Origin: Chloroflexota bacterium
GTDB taxonomy: Bacteria; Chloroflexota; Dehalococcoidia; Lucifugimonadales; JADFKI01
Assembly (NCBI GenBank): GCA_009840355.1
Contig: VXNZ01000005.1
Location: forward strand, 51,456 to 115,455
Length of the DNA: 64,000 nt
Reading direction: 5' to 3'
The notes under the pieces were generated by a model. That model made no database searches, had not been told where the DNA came from, and saw nothing but the letters and a program-made list of their open reading frames with translations. Shown in pieces: positions 54,683 to 63,614 of this stretch. Numbering within the stretch: the first letter of the stretch is position 1; every line of letters begins with the position of its first letter. Made by a program: the position numbers and the translations under genes.

Positions 54683-54712
54683 ATACTAGCGAACAGATGT
54701 ACGCTTTATCAA
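54683..54712 (-). promoter_or_regulatory. imuB-dnaE2 promoter with LexA-box-like operator
   Basis: Minus strand TTGATA (54712-54707), 18 nt, TAGTAT (54688-54683), 46 nt before the imuB ATG. Inside the spacer and touching both hexamers is CGAACAGATGTACG (54690-54703), which matches the Gram-positive/actinobacterial SOS box CGAAC-N4-GTTCG at 9 of 10 positions. A LexA repressor bound here would block the promoter. Confidence 0.6.
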
Positions 54713-54911
54713 CTTGCAATTACACGAACATAGGGCAATATCTCATTGCCCCATTTGAATAAGACGGTCTGCCACTGGCGCTCCAGTGCCGCGTGGCAGG
54801 CGCCAGTCTGCACGGCAGTGGAAACGACAGCGCCCTCCTGCAGTTCTGCCCGAGTTGCTATCGTTGCCTAGTGAGCGCCACACTGAAGAGCGACGAGTCC
54901 GTGCGGGTCGA

Positions 54912-55214
54912 TCAGTGCGAGCCGTCCTTCTTCATGCCTGATCGTTCTTTGCGGTAAGCCCACGAGCGCGTGAATTCGATGCCTCGTTCTTTACAGTACC
55001 CTAGCAGAGTCTCGTTGGTGAACACGCTGTCGTTGTCGGAGTTTATCCCGCGGATCGGGACAGGGAAGACGCGGGAGAATGCATCCAGTCCTTCAACCTT
55101 CAGAGTCTGCTCACTTGCCAATGATGGAATAGCTTCCGTCCGACCGGAGCACGCGTCGGTGACCACCCAGTCTACTGATATACACCCCGTCACCGTGCCA
55201 CTCCAGAGCGCCAC
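54912..55214 (-). pseudogene. Transposase (integrase-core) fragment
   Basis: About 100 residues of a DDE integrase-core transposase. VVTDACSGRTEAIPSLASEQ and INSDNDSVFTNETLLGYCKERGIEF hold the first two catalytic aspartates. After SWAYRK the frame slips: the next frame gives KNDQA and then TGA where W is expected, so the third catalytic residue and the C-terminus are lost. The family with the DSDNDSVF motif is not IS3; I cannot name the exact IS group. Confidence 0.75.
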
Positions 55215-55229
55215 ATCCGCTCTACCGAT

Positions 55230-55415
55230 GTGATCGAGGTTCTCTCTGAGCTGATGGTGATACGTTTAGCACCGGGCCACGTCCGTTCGGACAATGGACC
55301 GGAGTACACAGCAAGGGCTGCCAGTGAGTGGCTTGGGAAGGTGGGACCGAGGACGCTTTACATCGAGTCTGGGGCGCCTTGGGAGAACGGATACATAAAG
55401 AGTACAATGCAACCG
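55230..55415 (+). pseudogene. IS3-family transposase (OrfB) fragment
   Basis: About 60 residues of an IS3-type OrfB: PGHVRSDNGPEYTARAASEW, then TLYIESGAPWENGYIKST. The second catalytic D (SDNGPE) is there, but the position of the third, normally E in NGYxES, is K. It lacks the N- and C-terminal parts. It lies in opposite orientation to the fragment at 54912. Confidence 0.78.
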
Positions 55416-55452
55416 AATGCGGAGTCGCTTGACGAGACGATAGGAGGTCAGC

Positions 55453-56343
55453 ATGCAGACGGTAGGCTTCATAGGGCTTGGTAACTTGGGAACGCCAATG
55501 GCGCGAAACATCCAAAGGGCTGGGTTTCCCATGGTCGTGTTCGACGTGGCGGAGGGCGCGACTAGGCCTCTACTTGAGGGTGGCGCTCGGCTGGCGGCTT
55601 CCCCCGGAGAGGTCGCGGCCGCCAGCGATGTGATTCTCAGCTCGGTGCCGGGGCCTCCCGAGGTGGAGCAGGTAGCGCTCGGTCCCGAAGGGATCGTCAG
55701 CGGCATTGGCGAGGGGGACGTTTACGTGGACATCTCCACCAGTCGGCCCTCCCTCATACGCGAGATAGCGAGAGTCTTCGAAGGGAAGGGCGCCCACGTA
55801 CTCGACGCCCCGGTACTGACAAGTCCGGCCGCCGCTGAGAACAGGGAGGTGATCGTTATGCCCAGCGGAGACAGGGAAGTGTTCGAGCGCCTTCTTCCAG
55901 TGTTCGAGGCATTTGCCGACAAGGTCGTCTATCAGGGCGAGCTGGGCATGGGAAGTGCATGCAAGCTAGTGAACAACATGATCACGCTGGCAGTGAGGCA
56001 GGTGGTTGCGGAGGGGCTAACTCTGGGTATGAAGGCCGGCCTCGACCTGGACGCCCTCATGGAAGCCGGCAGCAGAATGATTCTGGGCACTCAGAAGGAA
56101 GGCTTAGAGAGGACCGTATTCCGGGGCGAGTTCGAGCCTCCCTCCTTCAGGCAGGCTCTTGCCAGAAAAGATATAGGACTCGCGAACGAGTTGGCACGGG
56201 AGCTGAGCGTTCCAATGCCGGTTGCGAACATTGTGGAGCAGGTCGCCATCCAGTGCGGCAACCGCGGCTGGGGAGACCTGGACACCCACGTCATCTACCG
56301 GCTGCAGGAGATCGCGGCAGGTGTCGAAATCAGGCAACGCTAG
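55453..56343 (+). CDS. 3-hydroxyisobutyrate dehydrogenase-like NAD(P) enzyme
   Basis: A 296-residue beta-hydroxyacid dehydrogenase (GarR/MmsB/HibD-like). GFIGLGNLGTPMARNI is the nucleotide-binding motif, DVYVDISTSRPS follows, then VLDAPVLTSPAAAENREVIVMPSGD with the substrate-binding segment, and GMGSACKLVNNMIT with the catalytic lysine. AGGAGG stands just before the ATG. Arginine codons AGG/AGA and CTC/CTG leucines appear more often than in genes left of 50 kb. First intact gene right of the transposase scars. Substrate (3-hydroxyisobutyrate, tartronate semialdehyde or 6-phosphogluconate-like) is open. Confidence 0.9.
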   Translation: MQTVGFIGLGNLGTPMARNIQRAGFPMVVFDVAEGATRPLLEGGARLAASPGEVAAASDVILSSVPGPPEVEQVALGPEGIVSGIGEGDVYVDISTSRPSLIREIARVFEGKGAHVLDAPVLTSPAAAENREVIVMPSGDREVFERLLPVFEAFADKVVYQGELGMGSACKLVNNMITLAVRQVVAEGLTLGMKAGLDLDALMEAGSRMILGTQKEGLERTVFRGEFEPPSFRQALARKDIGLANELARELSVPMPVANIVEQVAIQCGNRGWGDLDTHVIYRLQEIAAGVEIRQR

Positions 56344-56363
56344 TCCGCCGCGCGGCCCAACGG

Positions 56364-57377
56364 TCAGCCTCTGACCCTCCGGTACACCTGGACCCGGTGC
56401 CTGGAGGACTCTGTGACATAGAGCCTGCCATCAACGTCGAGCGTAACGGAGGCCGGGCCCCAGAAGTACGGTTCCGTCTGCGTCGATACCAAGTAGGGCG
56501 TGTTGAGGTGGGAGGGTAGGTCGGGCACAAGGTTGGACTGGTCTCTCGTGGTGCTCTCGTCCGGGTTGACGTCGAGGAACTCCTGCGCCCACTTCGAGAC
56601 CGTGGCCTCGCCCCGGAGACTCTGCACGAATGCGCCGTCCAGCGCCAGCAACTGCACGCGCTCGTTACCCCAATCGGCGACGTAGATATACCCTTCGGCG
56701 TCAACCGCAGGCTTGGCGGGCCTGTGGAACTGGCCCTCGCGCTCTCCCGGCTCTCCAAAAGCGGCCAGAAAGCGGCCGTCGGCTGTGAACTTCTGGATGC
56801 GGTCATTCCGCCAGTCAGCAACATATACGTTGTCCTGCGTGTCTAGAGTTATGCCCCAAGGGAGGTTGAACTGTCCCTCCTCTTCACCCTTCTCCCCCCA
56901 CTGCAGCAGGTGCCGACCGTCGGCGGTGAACTTATGCACGCGACAATTCTTCTGGTCCACGACGTACACGTTGTCGTCGGCGTCGATTGCTAGACCGGAG
57001 GGACCGTCCAGTTGTCCGTCGCCGCTGCCGTGCTCTCCCCACTTGTTCTTGAACGCTCCGGACCTATCGAACACGGTGACACTGTGATGGTACTCGTCGG
57101 CGACATAGACGTTCTCACTACTATCAACAGCGATAGCAGTCGGAAGCCAGAACTGCCCGTCTTCGTGGCCGTAGGAGCCGAACTCGCCCAGGTATTCCTC
57201 GTCGAGAGTGCATATACCGACTCGAGCGAGCCCTGCGTGCCGATTTAGCACGTAGATGCGGCCGCCCTTGCTGATGGCGAGGTCCACAGGATGACCGAAG
57301 CCTCTGCCGGTCGGGTTGTTGTTCATTACGCCGATGGTCTTGAGATAACTCAGACCAGGGGCATTTGCTCGATTCAC
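56364..57377 (-). CDS. NHL-repeat beta-propeller protein (module 2)
   Basis: A 337-residue propeller related over its full length to the gene at 47768. Shared marks are the start GRGFGHPVDLAISK, ICTLDEEYLGEFG, FNLPWGITLDTQDNVYVADWRNDR, the TVSKWAQEFLDVNPDE insert and the last blade YFWGPASVTLDVDGRLYV. No signal peptide. Last gene of DUF1501-DUF1800-NHL, 61 nt after DUF1800. No Yip1-type gene follows, unlike module 1. Confidence 0.88.
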   Translation of the reverse strand: MNRANAPGLSYLKTIGVMNNNPTGRGFGHPVDLAISKGGRIYVLNRHAGLARVGICTLDEEYLGEFGSYGHEDGQFWLPTAIAVDSSENVYVADEYHHSVTVFDRSGAFKNKWGEHGSGDGQLDGPSGLAIDADDNVYVVDQKNCRVHKFTADGRHLLQWGEKGEEEGQFNLPWGITLDTQDNVYVADWRNDRIQKFTADGRFLAAFGEPGEREGQFHRPAKPAVDAEGYIYVADWGNERVQLLALDGAFVQSLRGEATVSKWAQEFLDVNPDESTTRDQSNLVPDLPSHLNTPYLVSTQTEPYFWGPASVTLDVDGRLYVTESSRHRVQVYRRVRG

Positions 57378-57438
57378 GCCGCTCAGTGGTCGCTCCTTGC
57401 CGGATAAGTGCCGTGGTCCGCTGCTTCACGCCGTGAGG

Positions 57439-58875
57439 CTACGCCCGATGGAACTCCTTTGTCGCCGCGATGAGGCCCAACAGCTCTGCGATGCGGCTGT
57501 CGGACTCTCCTGCCGTCCGAGGTCGGAGGGATACATCGCCCTTCTTGCTTACATGGCAAACGAGCGCGTTGCGGGTTGACTCCTCCACCTTTGTCAGAGG
57601 GCCCATAAGGTCCAGACAGTTATCAACCAGATCCTCGGGAGTGAAGATGCTTCCATTTTCGTTAGCCAACCGGTCGATGATTTGCCGTACGCCTGGCTTT
57701 TCGATGTCGTTGAACTGCTTTGCCGCGAAGTTCACCCTCTCAACTAGCGCTCCGCTGTTAATCCATTCCGTGCCCTCATGCCAGCCTTCCACCGACGGTG
57801 GGGCCAACAGGCTCTGCCCCATGTATCCAATCACCGCGTTGGCCTCATTCATAGCCAGCGTCGGCTCGGAAACGCCGCCTCCGAGCCGCATCGCGCCCGC
57901 AACGAACTCGGCGGGGCACTTCACGCGCGCGAACTGGGCCTCCTTGAAGAAATCGGAGTTGAATAGGACTCGCAACATAGAGCGTATATCGTGACCGCTG
58001 TCCACATACACGCCCGCCAGCGTCTCGATGGCATCTGCGTCCAGCGGTGGAGTGTAGGGCCACTGTGGGACCGGTGCCTCGTCCGCCACAAAGAAGTCGT
58101 AGATATGCCTGGCGATGAATCTAGCGGTCGCTGGCTGGCGAGCGATTATCTCGATTATGTCCTCTCCGTTGAATGGCCCACTCTCTCCCAGGAACTCCTT
58201 TTCGCCGTGGTCGTGGTCGTGGTCCCGGTAGTCGAAATGCCAGGCGATTGCACCGTACGGCCAGATTGAGGCCTTCATTGCCCTCGCGGCCATGTACTCC
58301 GCGTTGCCCACAGTCCAGCCCGTGAATGCTCGGGCGCACTGTTTGATATCGTCCTCTGTGTAGTTTCCGATTCCCATGGAGAACAGCTCGATCAGCTCGC
58401 GGCCGAAGTTCTCGTTGATGGCTCCATTGTGATTGTCCTGGTTGTCCAGCCACATGAGCATTATCGGGTCTCTGGATATCTCCAGTAGAAGGGTGTCAAA
58501 CCTGCCCAGGCCGAATCGCCGGAACATGTCGATCTGGACCGCCAGCGACCGGGCCTGCTGGGTCTTGCTGAAGCTCGAGGCGAAGACGCCATGCCAGAAG
58601 AGGGCGATCTTCTCCTCAAGAGGGCTGCTGGTGGTGACCATCCGGTATAGCCACTCCGTAGCCGGCGGGTCTGGAAGGCGGGACTCGTGAATGTCGGCGT
58701 GGTACCTTCGGATTACGTCGTCGCCGAGGCGCTGTGTGTGCTCAGGATTAAGCAGATCTTCCACCGTCTCCTCGTAGCCCCTTGCCACACGCTCCTCGAT
58801 CTCATCCCTGGATGCGCCGAATCCTGCGCGGCGCATCAGATGCGCCATTAACTCTGTCTCTTGCCTGCTGACCAT
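57439..58875 (-). CDS. DUF1800 protein (module 2)
   Basis: A 478-residue DUF1800 protein. LMAHLMRRAGFGASRDEIEE, KIALFWHGVFASSFSK, MGIGNYTEDDIKQCARAFTGW and LLAPPSVEGWHEGTEWINSG parallel the module 1 protein. GGAGGG lies 7 nt before the ATG at 58875; the long frame back to 59274 is antisense overlap with DUF1501. It starts 4 nt after the DUF1501 stop, so co-translation is likely. No export signal at this start. Confidence 0.9.
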   Translation of the reverse strand: MVSRQETELMAHLMRRAGFGASRDEIEERVARGYEETVEDLLNPEHTQRLGDDVIRRYHADIHESRLPDPPATEWLYRMVTTSSPLEEKIALFWHGVFASSFSKTQQARSLAVQIDMFRRFGLGRFDTLLLEISRDPIMLMWLDNQDNHNGAINENFGRELIELFSMGIGNYTEDDIKQCARAFTGWTVGNAEYMAARAMKASIWPYGAIAWHFDYRDHDHDHGEKEFLGESGPFNGEDIIEIIARQPATARFIARHIYDFFVADEAPVPQWPYTPPLDADAIETLAGVYVDSGHDIRSMLRVLFNSDFFKEAQFARVKCPAEFVAGAMRLGGGVSEPTLAMNEANAVIGYMGQSLLAPPSVEGWHEGTEWINSGALVERVNFAAKQFNDIEKPGVRQIIDRLANENGSIFTPEDLVDNCLDLMGPLTKVEESTRNALVCHVSKKGDVSLRPRTAGESDSRIAELLGLIAATKEFHRA

Positions 58876-58879
58876 CTCT

Positions 58880-60013
58880 TCACCCTCCAATAAAGTCGAA
58901 CTGCTCGAATGTGCCGTTGACAATCGGTACCGGGTCCAGCCCAAGCCATCTCTCCAGTATCGTCGAGTAAGTGGAGCGGAAGTCGTTGTTGAAGTACAGA
59001 TCCCCCTGGAGCTGGTCGGCCGACTTGAGTGAGGGGTACTCCCCGTACAGACCGCCCTCCACGGAGCCGCCGATGCAGAAGGCGACGCCGCCGGAGCCGT
59101 GGTCGGTGCCCGAACCGTTGTCCTTGATTCGGCGCCCGAACTCCGAGAAGACCAGTACCAGTGTGTCTCGGTCCCGTCCATGGTCCTTGAGGTCGTCCAT
59201 GAAGTCGCCAATCGCGGTGGAGACCTCGTGCCATAGCTTGTTGTGAACGGGAAGCTCGCCGCCATGGGTGTCAAAGCTGCCGTGCTGAGCGTAGTAGATG
59301 CGGGTCCCGAGGTCGGCGCATATCACCTGGGCCGCGTCGCGAAGCGTCTGAGCGAACGGATTCGCCCCGTACTCCACTTCTGAATCATAGCTCTCAGGCG
59401 CAGACCTGAGGATGTCCGCTCCCTTGAGGGCGGCCTCGCCGGTCTGTCCGATGAACTCGGACACGACATCCCTTCCATCGGCCCCACCGTACATCTGTGA
59501 AAAGGTGTTGAGAGTGTCCAGCCGCGCCTGCTCGTCCTGAATGTCAGGGAACAGCCCGTAGGTCTCGAGGTTTCCTACCGATGCCACCGGCACTCCCACG
59601 CACGATAGCGCCCTTGGCAGCCCTCTGCCGAGGTTTAAGCCTGTGAGTACGTTCTCACCTCTTGGGTCGAGGTCTCTGATCGCGCGTCCGAGCCAACCCT
59701 CCCCGATCACTTTCGTGGGTTCGGCGGTGTGCCAGATGTCCATTGCCCTGAAGTGGGAGCGGTTGGGGTCCGGGTAGCCAATGCCGTTTATGACGGCGAC
59801 ATTGCCGTCGTCCCACAACCTCTTGATAGGCCCCATATGCGGGCTCAGCCCGAGCCGGTCGTCGAGCTTCAGTACCTCGTCCTGCTTGTGGTGGACAGTG
59901 GGTCGGTTGTCGTAGTAAAGCTCGTCGTCGTACGGAACGACCGTGTTCAGACAGTCGTTGCCGCCAGTGAGCTCGACGACCACCAGCGACCTGCTTGACT
60001 TTTCGGAGACCAT
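58880..60013 (-). CDS. DUF1501 protein
   Basis: A 377-residue DUF1501 protein of the alkaline-phosphatase/sulfatase superfamily. SRSLVVVELTGGNDCLNTVVPYDD is the hallmark start, followed by LGLSPHMGPIKRLWDDGNVAVINGIGYPDPNRSHF, a GSFDTHGGELPVHNKLWHE centre, VFSEFGRRIKDNGSGTDHGSGGVAF (metal-ligand-rich) and GGLYGEYPSL. Many relatives begin with a Tat signal of 30-40 residues; here the conserved part starts at residue 8, so no export signal is present. First gene of the module. Catalytic activity of the family is not established. Confidence 0.92.
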   Translation of the reverse strand: MVSEKSSRSLVVVELTGGNDCLNTVVPYDDELYYDNRPTVHHKQDEVLKLDDRLGLSPHMGPIKRLWDDGNVAVINGIGYPDPNRSHFRAMDIWHTAEPTKVIGEGWLGRAIRDLDPRGENVLTGLNLGRGLPRALSCVGVPVASVGNLETYGLFPDIQDEQARLDTLNTFSQMYGGADGRDVVSEFIGQTGEAALKGADILRSAPESYDSEVEYGANPFAQTLRDAAQVICADLGTRIYYAQHGSFDTHGGELPVHNKLWHEVSTAIGDFMDDLKDHGRDRDTLVLVFSEFGRRIKDNGSGTDHGSGGVAFCIGGSVEGGLYGEYPSLKSADQLQGDLYFNNDFRSTYSTILERWLGLDPVPIVNGTFEQFDFIGG

Positions 60014-60146
60014 GAATCCCTCCTCGGCGCATGTCGGGACCTATTTTCAGGCTCGGGATGTTGTTCCACATTCTAACCGTACTATCGCCCAGTGTACATA
60101 TGAGACTGTTTCACAAATAATACTCGTAGCCGCTTCATAGTAGTAA

Positions 60147-61034
60147 CTATGGTCGCTGCCTGGGGTGTTTGGCAAGAAAATCGTCCGCAATCTCCTCAAA
60201 CGTTGCAAAGCGCACGCCGTCATGAGAGCGGATGTATTCCGTGATGCGCTCCAGCATCAGCAGCACCTGCGGCCGGCCGCTCACATCCGGATGAATAGTT
60301 ATGGGGAACACCGCCTCGTCGTATTCCCGATAGACCCAATCGAACTGGTCTCGCCACATCGATTCAATGTCCCTGGGATTTACGAACCCGTGGCTGTTGG
60401 GTGAATTCTTGATGAACATCATCGGCGGCAGGTCGTCCAGGTACCAGTTAGCCGGTATCTCCACCAGGTCGGTCTCCTCGCCACGCTCCAGGGCGTGCAT
60501 CCAGTGGTCTGCCGGCATGGAATAGTCAATCTTCGTCCAGCGGTCGCCAACGCGGACATAGTAGCACTCAAAATCGCGGTGCATCAGGCTGTGGTCATAC
60601 TTGATACCATGTTTCAGCAGCAGCTCGTTCGTAACGTGGCTGAACTCCCACCATGGCGCGACGTAGCCGCGTGGCCGTTGCCCCGAAGTCTCGGTAATCA
60701 GATCTATGCAGCGTAGCAGCACATCCTCCTCCTGCTTCGGCGACATGGCGATGGGATTCTCGTGGGAGTAGCCGTGCATTCCGATCTCATGCCCTTGCTC
60801 CACAATCATGCGGCATTCGTCCGGAAAGGTCTCGATGGAATGGCCGGGTATGAACCAGCTAGTCTTGATGTCCAGTCGTTCAAAGAGTTTAAGCAGCCGG
60901 GGCGTTCCCACTTCCCCGGCGAATATGCCGCGGGAAATATCGTCAGGCGAGTCCTCCCCGCCATAGGAACCCAGCCAACCGCAAACGGCGTCCAGGTCAA
61001 CCCCAAACGCGCACAGAATTTGTTTGTCTGCCAT
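60147..61034 (-). CDS. Polysaccharide deacetylase-family protein (PgdA-like)
   Basis: A 295-residue NodB-homology protein. FGVDLDAV (D at the general-base position), [16 protein letters not shown], the zinc motif [24 protein letters not shown] and the late [13 protein letters not shown] are present. It resembles the HpPgdA/cytosolic deacetylase group rather than chitin deacetylases and has no signal peptide. GAGGAG precedes the ATG at 61034. Substrates may be small cyclic imide or amide compounds as well as glycans; undetermined. Confidence 0.88.
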   Translation of the reverse strand: MADKQILCAFGVDLDAVCGWLGSYGGEDSPDDISRGIFAGEVGTPRLLKLFERLDIKTSWFIPGHSIETFPDECRMIVEQGHEIGMHGYSHENPIAMSPKQEEDVLLRCIDLITETSGQRPRGYVAPWWEFSHVTNELLLKHGIKYDHSLMHRDFECYYVRVGDRWTKIDYSMPADHWMHALERGEETDLVEIPANWYLDDLPPMMFIKNSPNSHGFVNPRDIESMWRDQFDWVYREYDEAVFPITIHPDVSGRPQVLLMLERITEYIRSHDGVRFATFEEIADDFLAKHPRQRP

Positions 61035-61138
61035 CTCAAATCTCCTCGCGGCGTCCAGTTTCCAATCTCGCCCCATCCCGCGCTGTCAAGGAGCGTGGAC
61101 GGAGACGTGTGCTTTCTTCGGGAGGCGCTCAGAGTGAT

Positions 61139-61930
61139 CTACATCACCGACCGCACCAGCCCGCCGTCCACCAGCATCGTCGTGCCTGTGATGTAGCTCG
61201 ACCGCGACGACGCCAGGAACGCTACCAGGTACGCCAGTTCCCGCGGCTCGCCGATGCGCTTCAACGCCGTCTGTTCCGCCCGCTGCTCCAGAGCGTCTTC
61301 AATGGAAATCCCCTGCGCCCGCGCCCGGTCCTCCACGTTCTCCATCATCCGCTCCGACATGATGCTGCCGGGGCACACGTTGTTGATGAGTATGTTCTCG
61401 TGTCCGATGTCGTCGGACAGGTTCTTCATAAACCCGATGACGCCCATCCGCGTTGCCGCCGACAGCGCCAGGTTCGGTATCGGCGTATAGACCGTGCTCG
61501 CCAGGATGTTGATGATGCGTCCGCCGCCCTGCGCGCGCAGATGCGGCAGCGCCTCTCGCGTCATCCGAGCGAAGAAGAACAGCGAGCGATTTGCCGACTC
61601 CTGCCACTGCTCTTCGGTGGAATCCTTGGCGTAAGCTTGCGGCGGCCCCCCGGAGTTGTTCACCATGATGTCCAACTGCCCGAAGCGTTCCACAGTGCCT
61701 GCCACCAGCTCGGAGATGGTCTCCTCCTTGTCCAGGTCGCCGGCAAAAGTGAAAATCTCTGCTCCCGTAGCGCCCCGTATTTCGTCCGCCGCCCGTTCTA
61801 GGTCTGCCGCCGTGCGCGCGCACATCGCCACCTGCGCGCCCTCCTCTGCCAGCACCTCCGAGCACGCGCGTCCCAGCCCCTTGCTGGCGCCGCCAACAAT
61901 CGCCACCTTGCCGTTCAATTCCAAGTCCAT
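61139..61930 (-). CDS. SDR-family oxidoreductase lacking canonical YxxxK
   Basis: A 263-residue short-chain dehydrogenase. GGASKGLGRA is the cofactor loop and VNNSGGPPQAY the NNxG motif. After ILAST the region that normally gives YxxxK reads YTPIPNLALSAATRMGV, with S and R at the two catalytic positions. This variant is known in a FabG-like subgroup. The end IVFL-like AYLVAFLASSRSSYITGTTMLVDGG is standard. GGAGG lies before the ATG. Reductase activity is doubtful or depends on other residues. Confidence 0.87.
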   Translation of the reverse strand: MDLELNGKVAIVGGASKGLGRACSEVLAEEGAQVAMCARTAADLERAADEIRGATGAEIFTFAGDLDKEETISELVAGTVERFGQLDIMVNNSGGPPQAYAKDSTEEQWQESANRSLFFFARMTREALPHLRAQGGGRIINILASTVYTPIPNLALSAATRMGVIGFMKNLSDDIGHENILINNVCPGSIMSERMMENVEDRARAQGISIEDALEQRAEQTALKRIGEPRELAYLVAFLASSRSSYITGTTMLVDGGLVRSVM

Positions 61931-62197
61931 TATAACCCTGCCTCCTCAATTGCTACCGCCGATTATAGCAGGTGAGGCGGTAGCCTTTTCAATCGCTGGG
62001 CTTATTGCTGCTCAGCGACCATGTCCGGCTAGTGTTCAGCGATTATGTCCGCGTGATCGAGCAATTTGACGTCTAATGCAACCTAATCTGATACCATCAC
62101 CGAATAAGTTAGTGACATTTATGCTGGTCATACACGCTGACATTTACGCTGAAGAGTAACGCCACGCTGGCATGTTCTTGTTCCCCCGTTGAGATAG

Positions 62198-63421
62198 ATG
62201 ATGAACCTGTTAAGACACCGCTGGGCTATCATGGGCCTCTGGCTTCTGTCGAGCGTCGCGGGCTTCATGATGGTCATTAGCGTCGGACTGCTGCTGCCCT
62301 CGATCAGCGCCGACCTCGGCCTCACGCCCACACAGCAGGGCTTCTACGGCTCCGCGGCGTTCCTCGGAAACCTGTTTCTGACGCTGCCGATAAGCTGGTG
62401 GGTGTCCAGATACAGGCCCAAGATTCTTACCACGGTTACATTCACGCTGAGTTCCGCGCTGATGTTCGTGCAGGGCTGGGGGCCAAATTTCGCCGTCGTG
62501 CTGCTCGGACGGCTGGGCTTCGGCGTCTCAACACTCGCCCGCGAGCCTGCCCGCGTCCTGCTCATGCACCGGCTGTTCACGCCAAGAGACTTCATTCTCG
62601 TCTCCGGCGTCTATAACCTGCTGTTCGGTCTTGTCGTCGGTGGCGGGCTGGTCCTGACGCCAATCATCCTGAGTCGCGTCGGCGATGACTGGCGGCGCGT
62701 CCTGCTGACCTTCGCGGTGACTCTCGGAGTTCTTGCCCTGCTCTGGACGATCCTGGGAAGCGACGGTGAGGAAAATGCCGAATCGGAGCAACAGGAGGCA
62801 GACCCCGCCGACGGAAGGCTCGGAATCATCAGGCGCGTGCTGGGATACAGGGAGCTTTGGATTGCGGGCACGGGATCGATGGGAACCACGATGGCGTGGT
62901 CGTCTTTCGTGAACTTCTACCCCACCCTGATGCTGGACGTGTACGACGTTTCCCTCAACTGGACCGGGCTGCTGCTGGCAATCGGCATCGCTACGGGCGG
63001 GCCGTCCGGGATATTACTCAGCCGGATTGTGCCGAGGGTGAGCGGAAACAGGCGCAGGAACATACTCCAGGCGATTGGGGTCGCTATGGTGGTGACCTAC
63101 CTGGGAATGACTCTCACGGACTCGATCCCTCTGCTCATCGTCATAACGCTCGTCAGCGGCGTGGCGCAGGGATACTGGCCGATCCTCAACTCGATACCGT
63201 TCTACCTGCCCGGCATAAGGCCGCGGGAGTCCACGGTCGCGCTATCCTTCATGATGACGCTGGGCACATTCGGAGTAGCCACCGGCCCCGCGCTGGTAGG
63301 CGCGCTCCATGACAGGCTCGGCGACCTGAGACTCGCCATGATGCTCATCAGCTTCGCGCCGGTCCTGCTCGTTATATGCTCCTCTCTGATCCCAATACGC
63401 ACCGACCGCGACGACGAGTGA
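62198..63421 (+). CDS. MFS transporter
   Basis: A 407-residue major facilitator permease with about 12 transmembrane segments. The loop after helix 2 reads SWWVSRYRPKIL (a degenerate GxxxDRxGRR motif), and LGRLGFGVSTLAREPARVLLMHR belongs to helix 4 and its loop. A long hydrophilic middle loop (EENAESEQQEADPAD) separates the two halves. Tandem ATGs at 62198 and 62201 follow GAGATAG. It is unrelated in detail to the His-tailed MFS protein at 13991. Substrate unknown. Confidence 0.87.
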   Translation: MMNLLRHRWAIMGLWLLSSVAGFMMVISVGLLLPSISADLGLTPTQQGFYGSAAFLGNLFLTLPISWWVSRYRPKILTTVTFTLSSALMFVQGWGPNFAVVLLGRLGFGVSTLAREPARVLLMHRLFTPRDFILVSGVYNLLFGLVVGGGLVLTPIILSRVGDDWRRVLLTFAVTLGVLALLWTILGSDGEENAESEQQEADPADGRLGIIRRVLGYRELWIAGTGSMGTTMAWSSFVNFYPTLMLDVYDVSLNWTGLLLAIGIATGGPSGILLSRIVPRVSGNRRRNILQAIGVAMVVTYLGMTLTDSIPLLIVITLVSGVAQGYWPILNSIPFYLPGIRPRESTVALSFMMTLGTFGVATGPALVGALHDRLGDLRLAMMLISFAPVLLVICSSLIPIRTDRDDE

Positions 63422-63487
63422 CGCAAGAGAGAAGACCCTCGCAGGATGCTCCACGCAGGCATCTTCCGAACGCAGCGCCCCACCCTT

Positions 63488-63598
63488 GTCATTCCGAACG
63501 CAACGCAGCGCAGTGAGGAATCTAAAACCCTCGCCTGCGACAAGCCCTGTTTCCCCACAGAGATTTCAGACCCTTCACTCCGTTCAGGGTGGCAACCG
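63488..63598. repeat. Diverged core of the MITE-like family
   Basis: GTCATTCCGAACGCAACGCA with GCGCAGTGAGGAATCT, then CCCTGTTTCC...TTTCAGACCCTTCACTCCG. It is the same order as the element cores, with a short internal duplication and without the terminal inverted repeats. Confidence 0.5.
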
Positions 63599-63614
63599 AA
63601 AAACCCTATCCCCT

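Noticed and set aside
60101..60117. TGAGACTGTTTCACAAA, similar to the MITE-like left end
   Set aside because: Only a solo half with no partner end within 250 bp; may be a relic or chance.
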